The translations under genes were made by a program, and so were the position numbers. The notes below the pieces were generated by a model. That model saw only the letters and a list, made by a program, of their open reading frames with translations, was not told where the DNA came from and did no database searches. Below, one piece after another: positions 53,152 through 64,000 of a stretch of DNA of 64,000 bases. The stretch's first letter is position 1, and each line of letters starts with the position of its first letter. The DNA comes from Kitasatospora sp. MAP5-34 (GTDB lineage Bacteria > Actinomycetota > Actinomycetes > Streptomycetales > Streptomycetaceae): contig NZ_JARXZC010000005.1 in the NCBI RefSeq assembly GCF_029894335.1, forward strand, positions 62,001 through 126,000, read 5' to 3'.

Positions 53152-53727
53152 TCACCGTCTCGGTCCTGCTGTCGCGTACAGGACGGTACCGGTCGCCAGC
53201 AGGGCCCACGCGGTCCCGGTGGACGCCGCCGTGCCGGGGGGAAAGATCATCCAGCTGGCCACCTCTCCCACGATGCCGCCCGGAGGCGGGACGAGGAGGG
53301 TGAACGCGAGCCAGCCGGTCGGCAGGGTCCATCCGAACGGTGCCCCGCACAGCACCGCCCCGAGCGCGGCCAGGCCGACCAGGCCCGCGCTGTCCCGGAC
53401 GACGAGCGCGGCCGGGGCGAGGCTCGGCCCCGCCGCCTGGACCGCCAACAGCACCGCCCCGGCGACCGCGCCGATCAGCAGCACGTGCGCTGCCCGGCGG
53501 GGCATCCACCGGATCGCGGCCGTCCTCTCCAGCGCGTCATCCCGCCCGCCGAGTCCGATGGAGGCGGCAGCCACGTTCGTGGTGAGGACCAGGACCGCGA
53601 TCTCCAGGTCGCCCGGGCCCCGGCCGGCGCCCTGGTCGAGGGCCCACACCGCCAGCGCGATCAGCGTGATCGCGGTGGCCGAGGTGGGCACCTGGCGTGA
53701 ACGCGCGTACAGCATCAGCCATCTCAT
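53152..53727 (-). CDS. Multi-pass membrane protein (ABC exporter component)
   Basis: The 191-residue protein has about five hydrophobic helices (TSATAITLIALAVWALDQGA, LEIAVLVLTTNVAAASIGLG, AAHVLLIGAVAGAVLLAVQA, VGLAALGAVLCGAPFGWTLP). It overlaps the preceding permease-like gene (ATGA) and has GGAGA before ATG 53727. It is the last gene of the ECF/anti-sigma/ABC operon and probably a second membrane subunit. Confidence 0.78.
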   Translation of the reverse strand: MRWLMLYARSRQVPTSATAITLIALAVWALDQGAGRGPGDLEIAVLVLTTNVAAASIGLGGRDDALERTAAIRWMPRRAAHVLLIGAVAGAVLLAVQAAGPSLAPAALVVRDSAGLVGLAALGAVLCGAPFGWTLPTGWLAFTLLVPPPGGIVGEVASWMIFPPGTAASTGTAWALLATGTVLYATAGPRR

Positions 53728-55115
53728 GGGGATGTCTCCCCCGTCAGCGCCGCGAGCTCGTTCTTGCAGGAGAGCGCGGCGGTGCGCACCTGAGCGATCC
53801 GCGAGCGCTGCTCGCCCGGCGACAGCTCCGTCAGCTTCTCCCAGGCGGCTTCGGCTTTCGCCCAAGTACGCTGCGAGTACACGTCGGTGTCGGGCTTCTG
53901 CAGCGGTTCGAGTCGGTGATCGCCGAGGGCCCAGCTCGCGGCGATGCTCTGTGCGGGGATGTCGACCGTTCCCCCGCCCTCCCGAGTGGTGTGCGGCTCG
54001 CAGTTCGGCGTCAGGCCCTGGGCGACCAGCAGGCGGGTCAGTTCCGCCCCCGCCGCATGGGCGATCAGCGGGTCGTCGAGGTCGATCAGCACCACGGCGC
54101 CGGAGAGTTGGCGTTCGTCGGCGATCGCGCGCAGCGCGGTCTCCTCGCGCACCCAGGTCGGCGCCTGGTCGCCCAAGGTGTCGTGCAGCAGGCGCAGCGC
54201 CTCCTTCCCGCGCGGCGCTAGTTCGGGCAGGTGTGAACGGTTCGCCTGCGTCACGCACACCGGGCCGTCGCAGACCAGGGCGGCGGCGGCCCGGTCGACG
54301 ACGTAGGTGTCGCGCGCAGCGGCCGGGAGGATCAGCAGGGCCAGGGCCGTGCCGGCCAGGACGGGGGCCACCGCGAGCAGCCGGGCCCGGCGGGTCGCAG
54401 CCACCAGCAGTGCGAAGCCGGTGGCGAGCAGGCCGAGCAGCCAGAGCGTCTGGCCGAGGTGCACGGCACCGGACAGGGTCAGCAGCATCTCGCGCGGCAT
54501 CTCGGTCACGGGGGACAGCAGGGCGAGCCGGTTCGGCGCGAAGCCCGACGGCAGTACCCCGTCCGTGGTCTGCCGCAGCAGGACGTTCAGCATCAGGAAG
54601 ACCACCACCAGGAGCGGCGGGGTGAGCACGGAGGGCAGGGCCCGTGCGACGCCCATGCCGAATACGGCCCCCGCGACCAGGGCCAGCGCCGCCACCAGCG
54701 AGATCGGCAGCCAACCGAGGGGCAGGTAGGTGGCGCTACCGAGCGCCACCTGGACCGCGCCCCAGACGACGAGCAGGCCGAAGGCCGCCGCCAACGAGAT
54801 CGCCGTCGCCCCGGCCGGCAGCGCCGCCCGACGCCAGGCCGGCCGTGGCGTGGTCGTCAGCAGTTCGGTCATCCGCGAGCGGGAGTCGCGCAGCCCGTGC
54901 AGCGCCCCGAGGCCCACCGCGATCGGCCAGCCGAAGGCCAGCATGCAACGGGTGGTCAGCGCCATCGACGTCCACTGGGCCGTCCACGCCGCAGTGCCGT
55001 ACCACCACAGTCCGTTGATCAGATAGAGGAACGCCAGGCTGCCGCCCAGGATCACGAGGCCGGCCCACGGGGCGGCGGAGCGCTTCAGCTCGATCCCCAA
55101 CACGCGCCCGTTCAC
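53724..55115 (-). CDS. ABC-2-type membrane protein with extracytoplasmic C-terminal domain
   Basis: The 463-residue product has about six helices in its N-terminal 270 residues (LVILGGSLAFLYLINGLWWY, ALTTRCMLAFGWPIAVGLGA, LVAALALVAGAVFGMGVARA, LLLVVVFLMLNVLLRQTTDG, LLGLLATGFALLVAATRRAR). A soluble Cys-containing domain follows (AAALVCDGPVCVTQANRSHL). The GTG at 55115 overlaps the ABC ATPase stop (GTGA). It is likely the permease of an exporter driven by the adjacent ATPase. Substrate unknown. Confidence 0.78.
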   Translation of the reverse strand: MNGRVLGIELKRSAAPWAGLVILGGSLAFLYLINGLWWYGTAAWTAQWTSMALTTRCMLAFGWPIAVGLGALHGLRDSRSRMTELLTTTPRPAWRRAALPAGATAISLAAAFGLLVVWGAVQVALGSATYLPLGWLPISLVAALALVAGAVFGMGVARALPSVLTPPLLVVVFLMLNVLLRQTTDGVLPSGFAPNRLALLSPVTEMPREMLLTLSGAVHLGQTLWLLGLLATGFALLVAATRRARLLAVAPVLAGTALALLILPAAARDTYVVDRAAAALVCDGPVCVTQANRSHLPELAPRGKEALRLLHDTLGDQAPTWVREETALRAIADERQLSGAVVLIDLDDPLIAHAAGAELTRLLVAQGLTPNCEPHTTREGGGTVDIPAQSIAASWALGDHRLEPLQKPDTDVYSQRTWAKAEAAWEKLTELSPGEQRSRIAQVRTAALSCKNELAALTGETSP

Positions 55116-55921
55116 CAGGTACCACCCTGCGACTCGGAGGTGTGGAGCAGCGCCGAGTAGCCGCGCTCCAGGGGGCTGTCGCCCGGGTACTCGGGGCCGC
55201 CGGACGCGGCCAGGTCCTCCGGTGTGCCCTGGAAGACGAGGCGGCCGTCGGCGAAGAGCACCACGTCGGAGCAGGCGGCCGCGACGTCCTCGACCAGGTG
55301 GGTGGAGACGACCACGCAGGCGTCGCGGCCCAGTTCCTGCAGCAGCTCCCGGAAGCGCAGTCGCTGCGCCGGGTCCAGGCCGGCGGTCGGTTCGTCCAGC
55401 AGCAGCAGGGTGGGATCGTTCACGATGGCCTGGGCGATGCCGGCGCGTCGCACCATGCCTCCGGACAGGGTTTTCATCCGGTGGTCGGCGCGGTCGGCCA
55501 GGCCCACCCGTTCCACGGCGCGTTGGACGGCCGCCGGGATGTCCGCTCTGGGAACCTCCTTCAGCCAGGCCATGTACTCGACGAACTCGCGTACCGTGAA
55601 CCGCTTGTAGTAGCCGAACTCCTGCGGCAGGTAGCCGATCCGGCGGCGCAGGGCCCGCAGGTCGCCCAGCCCGCTCATGGAGGTGCCGCACAGCCGCAGT
55701 TCGCCCTCGGCGGGGCGCAGCACGGTGGCCAGGGACCGGATCAGGGTGGTCTTTCCCGCTCCGTTCGGCCCCAGGAGGCCGTGGGTGCCGGTGCCCAGGG
55801 ACAGATCGAGCCCGTCGACGGCCATCTTCTTGCGTCCGGCCCGTACTTTCAGGCCGGTGGCCTGGATCTCCCAGGCGTAGGTCTTCGGCGCGGTGTCGGC
55901 CGCGCTCATCGCGGGTGTCAT
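55112..55921 (-). CDS. ABC transporter ATP-binding protein
   Basis: The 269-residue ATPase has Walker A GLLGPNGAGKTTLI, Q-loop YLPQEFGYYKRFTVREF, signature LSGGMVRRAGIAQAI, Walker B TLLLLDEPTAGLDPAQRLRF and the H-loop VVVSTHLVEDV. Resemblance to CcmA-type drug/antibiotic exporters is high. GAAAGGG lies 7 bases before ATG 55921. The anti-sigma gene ends 32 bases upstream. Confidence 0.92.
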   Translation of the reverse strand: MTPAMSAADTAPKTYAWEIQATGLKVRAGRKKMAVDGLDLSLGTGTHGLLGPNGAGKTTLIRSLATVLRPAEGELRLCGTSMSGLGDLRALRRRIGYLPQEFGYYKRFTVREFVEYMAWLKEVPRADIPAAVQRAVERVGLADRADHRMKTLSGGMVRRAGIAQAIVNDPTLLLLDEPTAGLDPAQRLRFRELLQELGRDACVVVSTHLVEDVAAACSDVVLFADGRLVFQGTPEDLAASGGPEYPGDSPLERGYSALLHTSESQGGTW

Positions 55922-55953
55922 GCAGTGGCCCTTTCCAAGGGTCGAGGATGGTT

Positions 55954-56787
55954 TCACAACACTGAGTAGGCGCGCCTGCGGGCGATCACGGCGCCGATGC
56001 CGAGCGCGAAGAGAGCTGCCCACACGGGTAGTTGGTCCGGCCGCAGGACGACGGGGACGCGGCCGGTGCCCCAGGCGGGTGCCGCGATGACGGCGCCCCA
56101 GGCGATCGCCAGTGCGGCGGCGGCACGGGTCACGCCGACCACGCTGCCCAGCGCCAGGGCCATGGAGGTGAAGGCCAGCGAGGGCAGCAACCACTGCGCG
56201 GCCGTCATGGCGCCGGTCAGCCAGCCCTCCACCAGCAGCGCGGGCAGCACCACGGCGAGTACCGAGGTGCTGCGTCGCAGCAGCAGGGGCAGACCGGCCC
56301 GGGCGGTCGAGGCCGTCAGTTCGTGCGCCGGGTCCAGGCCGCGCGACCACGATGCCGCGACAGCGCACAGCGGCAGCACGGGCGCGATCAGCACCATGGG
56401 CGAGGCGGTGCCGAAGACCACCGGCGGCCCGGCCGCGTCCAGCAGCAGCGCCAGCAGGGTGACAGCGACGGTCATGACCAGCCACGGGGCCATGACCGGA
56501 GTCAGCCAGGCCGATACCCACCTCGGGCGGTACCGCCGCGAGGGCATCGTGACGGCCGCGTCCAACTGCGGTTCCAGACCGGCCCGGACGGTGTCGACGA
56601 GCGCGGCGAGGCCGGGCGCCTCGGTGGCCACGGAGGTTGCCAGACGGCTCCGGCACAGCGCGCACGTCTCCAGATGGGCCTCCAGCGCCCATACCGTGTC
56701 AGCGGCCATCGCCGCCTCACCACGTGCATAGTCGTCGATCAACCGCATCGACGCATGTGACGAATGTGACGCATGTTCCGCGCTCAT
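55954..56787 (-). CDS. Zinc-finger anti-sigma factor-like membrane protein
   Basis: The 277-residue product has an N-terminal anti-sigma zinc motif (LEAHLETCALCRSRLATSVA, H-x3-C-x2-C, residues about 36-46) and about five membrane helices (APWLVMTVAVTLLALLLDAA, SPMVLIAPVLPLCAVAASWS, VLAVVLPALLVEGWLTGAMT). The ATG overlaps the sigma gene stop (ATGA), the usual sigma/anti-sigma coupling. It would hold the ECF factor at the membrane until a signal, perhaps envelope stress or a peptide exported by the ABC pair. Confidence 0.82.
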   Translation of the reverse strand: MSAEHASHSSHASMRLIDDYARGEAAMAADTVWALEAHLETCALCRSRLATSVATEAPGLAALVDTVRAGLEPQLDAAVTMPSRRYRPRWVSAWLTPVMAPWLVMTVAVTLLALLLDAAGPPVVFGTASPMVLIAPVLPLCAVAASWSRGLDPAHELTASTARAGLPLLLRRSTSVLAVVLPALLVEGWLTGAMTAAQWLLPSLAFTSMALALGSVVGVTRAAAALAIAWGAVIAAPAWGTGRVPVVLRPDQLPVWAALFALGIGAVIARRRAYSVL

Positions 56788-57401
56788 GCCAGCGCCTCCC
56801 GCATCGCGATCCGGGCCCGGCGGGCGCGGGTCTTGACCGTGCCTTCGGGCAGTCTGAGCAGGACGGCGGTCTCCCGGACGGAGAGTCCGTCCAGCACCAT
56901 GGCCTGCAGTACCTGGCGGAGTTCCGGCGCCAGCTGCCGCAGCGCGTCGCCGACGTCGCCGCCGACGGCCTTGGCGAGTGCCTCTTCCTCCGCTGCGGGC
57001 ACCACCGCCCGCTCGGCGGCGGCGACCGGCGGTTCGGCGTGGTGGGCCCGGCGCCGGAACGCGTCGATGAGGCGCCGCGCCGCGATCGTCCACAGCCACC
57101 CGACGGCCGTCCCGCCGACCGCGCTGCCGGCGAACGCACCGGCCGCGCGCCACACCGCCAGATACGTCTCCTGCATGACCTCGGCGACGATCTGCTCGTC
57201 GGCACAGCGCCGGCGCAACCGCACCGCCAACCACGGCGACGTACGCCGGTACAACTCGTCGAACGCCCCCCGGTCACCCTTGGCCACCAGCCGGAGGAGG
57301 CGTTCCTCGTCCAGCTCGTCCGGTGCTCTCCTGCGTGATCTCACACCAGCCAGACGGCTGCGGCGGCCCGCAGGTTCTGCATCGGCCGTGAGCTGCGTCA
57401 C
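56784..57401 (-). CDS. ECF-type RNA polymerase sigma factor
   Basis: Regions sigma2 (RLLRLVAKGDRGAFDELYRR, EQIVAEVMQETYLAVWRAAG, VGWLWTIAARRLIDAFRRRA) and sigma4 (LRQLAPELRQVLQAMVLDGL, SVRETAVLLRLPEGTVKTRA) form about 170 residues. The start is uncertain: GTG 57401 has a GGGAC-like ribosome site, and GTG 57344 is an alternative. An upstream ATG 57479 would lie in the argC promoter and is rejected. The stop overlaps the anti-sigma ATG. The operon is divergent from argC. Confidence 0.85.
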   Translation of the reverse strand: MTQLTADAEPAGRRSRLAGVRSRRRAPDELDEERLLRLVAKGDRGAFDELYRRTSPWLAVRLRRRCADEQIVAEVMQETYLAVWRAAGAFAGSAVGGTAVGWLWTIAARRLIDAFRRRAHHAEPPVAAAERAVVPAAEEEALAKAVGGDVGDALRQLAPELRQVLQAMVLDGLSVRETAVLLRLPEGTVKTRARRARIAMREALA

Positions 57402-57447
57402 AGCGTCCCGTGCGGACCGTGCGCCGCCCGGTCGCACCTCGACCTCC

Positions 57448-59706
<2,259 letters not shown>

Positions 59707-59724
59707 TCCCCGGGGGACAGAGCA

Positions 59725-60657
59725 GTGCAGATCGCACCCAAGGGCGAACAGGCCCGCAACAACACCGCGTTGCCCAAGGCCCTCACCCTGATCGAGGCGC
59801 TCCCGTGGCTGGAGCGCTTCCACGGCAAGACCGTCGTGATCAAGTTCGGCGGCAACGCCATGGTGGACGAGTCGCTGAAGGCGGCGTTCGCCCAGGACGT
59901 GGTGTTCCTGCGCTACGCGGGCCTGCACCCGGTCGTGGTGCACGGCGGCGGCCCGCAGATCAGCGCGCAGCTGGCCAAGCTCGGCCTGGAGTCCTCCTTC
60001 ACCAACGGCCTGCGGGTGACGACCCCGGAGACCATGGACGTGGTCCGGATGGTGCTGGCGGGCCAGGTCCAGCGTGAGCTGGTCGGTCTGCTGAACGAGC
60101 ACGGGCCGTTCGCGGTCGGCATGACGGGCGAGGACGCGCACACCATGACGGCCGTGAAGCGGTACGCGGTGGTGGACGGCGAGCAGGTGGACATCGGGCT
60201 GGTCGGCGACATCGTCAACATCGAGGCCGGCGCGGTGAAGGCGCTGATCGCGGACGGCCGGATCCCGGTCATCTCCAGCATCGCGCGCTCCACCGACGGG
60301 CACGTCTACAACATCAACGCGGACACCGCCGCCGCCGCCCTCGCGGTGGCGCTCGGCGCGGAGATGCTGGTGGTGCTGACCGACGTCGAGGGGCTCTACG
60401 CCGACTGGCCGAAGTCCGACGACGTGATCAGCCAGCTCGGCGCGAGCGAGCTGGAGGAGCTGCTGCCGACGCTCGCGTCCGGGATGCTCCCCAAGATGGA
60501 GGGCTGCCTGAACGCCGTCCGCTCGGGGGTGGGCACCGCCCGCGTGCTGGACGGGCGGGTGCAGCACTCGCTGCTGCTGGAGATCTTCACCGACGAGGGC
60601 ATCGGCACGATGGTCGTGCCGGACGACGAGACGACCGTGATCGGGGGGCTGGCATGA
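59725..60657 (+). CDS. argB: Acetylglutamate kinase
   Basis: The 310-residue protein has the amino-acid kinase pattern [89 protein letters not shown] and [20 protein letters not shown]. It phosphorylates N-acetylglutamate, the committed, usually arginine-inhibited step. GTG 59725 follows GGGGGA. It overlaps argD by four bases. Confidence 0.97.
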   Translation: MQIAPKGEQARNNTALPKALTLIEALPWLERFHGKTVVIKFGGNAMVDESLKAAFAQDVVFLRYAGLHPVVVHGGGPQISAQLAKLGLESSFTNGLRVTTPETMDVVRMVLAGQVQRELVGLLNEHGPFAVGMTGEDAHTMTAVKRYAVVDGEQVDIGLVGDIVNIEAGAVKALIADGRIPVISSIARSTDGHVYNINADTAAAALAVALGAEMLVVLTDVEGLYADWPKSDDVISQLGASELEELLPTLASGMLPKMEGCLNAVRSGVGTARVLDGRVQHSLLLEIFTDEGIGTMVVPDDETTVIGGLA

Positions 60658-61874
60658 CCAGCGGGAACAAGGAACTCACCCAGCGGTGGCAGCACGCGCT
60701 GATGAACAACTACGGCACGCCCCGGATCCCGCTGGTGCGCGGCGCCGGAGCGAGGCTCTGGGACGCCGACGGCAAGGAGTACGTCGACTTCGTCGGCGGC
60801 ATCGCTGTCAACGCGCTCGGCACCGCCCACCCGGCGGTGGTCGAGGCGGTCACCCGGCAGATCGGGCAGCTGGGCCACATCTCCAACCTGTTCCTGGCCG
60901 AGCCGACCGTCCGGCTGGCCGAGCGGCTGATCGAGATCTCCGGCCCCGAGGGCCGCGACGGCCAGGTGTTCTTCTGCAACTCCGGCACCGAGGCCAACGA
61001 GGCCGCGTTCAAGATCAGCCGGCTGACCGGCCGTACCCACCTGGTCTCGCTGCAGGGCGCCTTCCACGGCCGGACGATGGGCGCGCTCTCGCTCACCGCC
61101 CAGCCGGCCAAGCAGGACCCGTTCCGCCCGCTGCCCGGCGACGTCACGCACGTGCCGTTCGGCGACCTCGAGGCGCTGCGCGCCGCCGTCACCACCGACA
61201 CGGCCGCCGTCTTCCTGGAGCCGATCCAGGGTGAGAACGGCGCGATCCCGCTGCCCGACGGCTATCTGAAGGCGGCCCGCGAGATCACCCGGGCGACCGG
61301 CACGCTGCTGGTCCTGGACGAGGTGCAGACCGGGATCGGCCGGACCGGACACTGGTTCGCCCACCAGGCGTACGAGGGCGTCGAGCCGGACGTGATCACG
61401 CTCGCCAAGGGCCTCGGCGGCGGGCTGCCGATCGGTGCGGTGGTCGCGTACGGCGAGGCCGCGAAGCTGCTCCAGCCGGGCCAGCACGGCACCACCTTCG
61501 GTGGGAACCCGGTGGTCGCGGCGGCCGCGCTGGCGGTGCTCGACACCATCGAGTCCGAGGGCCTGCTCGACCACGTCCGGAAGACCGGCGAGCGGCTGCG
61601 CAGCGGCATCGAGGCGATCGGCGACCCGCTGGTCTCGCACGTCCGGGGTGCGGGTCTGCTGCTGGGCATCGTGCTGACGGAGCCCGTGTCGGCGCGGATC
61701 CAGGCGGTGGCGCAGGAGGCCGGCTTCCTGTTGAACGCGGCCGTTCCGGGCGCCGTCCGGCTGGTGCCGCCGCTGGTGATCACCGAACAGGAGGTCGACC
61801 GGCTGCTCGCCGCGCTGCCGGGCATCCTGCGCGAGGTGCGCGAGACCGCCCCCGACGCGAAGCCCCGAGCGTAG
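60654..61874 (+). CDS. argD: Acetylornithine aminotransferase
   Basis: The 406-residue class III aminotransferase has [80 protein letters not shown] (PLP-ring Asp) and [20 protein letters not shown] (PLP Lys in LAKG). It converts N-acetylglutamate semialdehyde to N-acetylornithine. ATG overlaps argB (ATGA). Confidence 0.96.
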   Translation: MTSGNKELTQRWQHALMNNYGTPRIPLVRGAGARLWDADGKEYVDFVGGIAVNALGTAHPAVVEAVTRQIGQLGHISNLFLAEPTVRLAERLIEISGPEGRDGQVFFCNSGTEANEAAFKISRLTGRTHLVSLQGAFHGRTMGALSLTAQPAKQDPFRPLPGDVTHVPFGDLEALRAAVTTDTAAVFLEPIQGENGAIPLPDGYLKAAREITRATGTLLVLDEVQTGIGRTGHWFAHQAYEGVEPDVITLAKGLGGGLPIGAVVAYGEAAKLLQPGQHGTTFGGNPVVAAAALAVLDTIESEGLLDHVRKTGERLRSGIEAIGDPLVSHVRGAGLLLGIVLTEPVSARIQAVAQEAGFLLNAAVPGAVRLVPPLVITEQEVDRLLAALPGILREVRETAPDAKPRA

Positions 61875-61892
61875 TCCGGGAGAATTGACAAT

Positions 61893-62441
61893 ATGACCGC
61901 ATCCCACCCCGACCAGCCCGCCGCCGGGCCGACCTCGCAGGTCCCGCAGACCCGCACCGCGCGCCACCGCCGGATCGTGGATCTGCTGACCCGTCAGCCC
62001 GTCCGTTCGCAGAGCCAGCTGGCCAAGCTGCTCGTCGAGGACGGACTGGTGGTCACCCAGGCCACCCTTTCGCGGGACCTGGACGAGCTGGGAGCGGTGA
62101 AGATCCGCAACCGGGACGGCGCGCTCATCTACGCCGTCCCGGCCGAGGGCGGCGACCGTACGCCGCGCGCGCCGATGGGGGAGTCCGCCAGCGAGGGCCG
62201 GATGGCCCGGCTGGCGGGCGAGCTGATGGTGTCGGCGACGGCCTCCGGCAACCTCGTCGTGCTCCGTACGCCGCCTGGTGCGGCCCAGTTCCTGGCGTCG
62301 GCGATCGACCAGGCGGAGGTGTTCGAGATCATCGGCACCATCGCGGGCGACGACACCGTCCTGCTGATCAGCCGGGACCCGTCCGGCGGCCAGGCGCTGG
62401 CCGACCACCTGATGCAACTGGCCCAGGCGAAGGCCCAGTAG
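61893..62441 (+). CDS. argR: Arginine repressor
   Basis: The 182-residue product has a winged-helix N-domain ([52 protein letters not shown]) and a C-terminal hexamerisation/arginine-binding domain with [20 protein letters not shown] (GTIAGDDT). It represses arginine genes with L-arginine as co-repressor. It sits at the end of argC-J-B-D-R with GGGAGA before the ATG. It would act on the ARG-box-like sites at 57448 and 62472. Confidence 0.96.
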   Translation: MTASHPDQPAAGPTSQVPQTRTARHRRIVDLLTRQPVRSQSQLAKLLVEDGLVVTQATLSRDLDELGAVKIRNRDGALIYAVPAEGGDRTPRAPMGESASEGRMARLAGELMVSATASGNLVVLRTPPGAAQFLASAIDQAEVFEIIGTIAGDDTVLLISRDPSGGQALADHLMQLAQAKAQ

Positions 62442-62471
62442 ACCGCCGGTGAATCCGTACGCACAGTCGTT

Positions 62472-62504
62472 TTGAGTTTCATGCGGTCTGGTGCATACTT
62501 ATGC
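62472..62504 (+). promoter_or_regulatory. argG promoter with ARG-box-like dyad
   Basis: TTGAGT (62472-62477) and CATACT (62494-62499) are spaced 16 bp. The dyad GCATACTTATGC (62493-62504, GCATA/TATGC) overlaps the -10, and TTTCATGC lies upstream, resembling an ARG box. This gives a second ArgR-controlled start inside the cluster. Confidence 0.6.
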
Positions 62505-62578
62505 CTAACGCCGTATGGGACTGCAGTCGCAAGTCCCGTTCGAAGCCCTGTTGAAGCCCTGCTGTGAAGGAGAAAGCC

Positions 62579-64000
<1,422 letters not shown>

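Noticed and set aside
62564..62578. argG start at GTG 62564
   Set aside because: The ribosome site GAAGGAG lies inside this extension, directly before GTG 62579.

Overview
The window is about 72% GC actinobacterial chromosome, most likely Streptomyces or Kitasatospora. The evidence is GC-rich third codon positions, GTG starts, 1 to 4 base stop/start overlaps inside operons, a conserved infC-rpmI-rplT / trmH-like / sensor kinase / pheS-pheT block, and an argC-argJ-argB-argD-argR-argG-argH cluster. No tRNA, rRNA, CRISPR array, intact insertion sequence or phage was recognised.

Layout. 1-12.3 kb: an ArsR regulator (cut by the window edge), a roadblock protein, a Ski2-like helicase, a secreted sphingomyelinase-like hydrolase, a radical-SAM plus PLP-enzyme pair, a 5'-3' exonuclease, a zinc/cadmium-type CDF exporter, an SDR and a DUF2510 membrane protein. 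12.4-16.8 kb: an NLR-type STAND ATPase facing a two-gene operon (a BELL-like helical protein and a glycerophosphotransferase-like protein). The NLR N-terminus and the BELL C-terminus carry the same short GGNFHGT motif, as in bacterial amyloid-signalling pairs. The third gene is interrupted by a 7-bp tandem repeat whose copy number sets the reading frame. 16.8-27.6 kb: core genes (PLP racemase/aldolase-like, SseB-like, DUF1844, infC from an ATC start behind an attenuator-like leader, rpmI, rplT, rRNA methyltransferase, PAS histidine kinase, pheS, pheT).

27.6-57.4 kb is mainly accessory: an ECF42-type sigma factor with YCII and RibD-like partners, a GH46 chitosanase behind a palindromic operator, an island of small overlapping genes bounded by a relic of a second chitosanase 3' end, an ABM monooxygenase with an XRE/TPR regulator, fatty-acid or alcohol-type oxidoreductases, a Tat lipoprotein deacetylase homologue lacking the usual Asp pair, a CPT-like kinase, an APC permease, a bicovalent-type FAD oxidase, RlmG, a HemK-like methyltransferase behind a hairpin leader, a broken sedolisin-like protease, an ImmA/IrrE plus MAB_1171c-like membrane protein pair that has lost its XRE regulator, a secreted bulb-lectin protein, a rifampicin-monooxygenase-like gene behind a rifamycin-associated-element-like palindrome, and an ECF sigma/anti-sigma/ABC exporter operon.

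57.4-64 kb: the arginine biosynthesis genes, with a clear sigma70-type promoter overlapped by an ARG-box-like dyad before argC and a second candidate before argG. ArgR is encoded inside the cluster. argH is cut by the window end.
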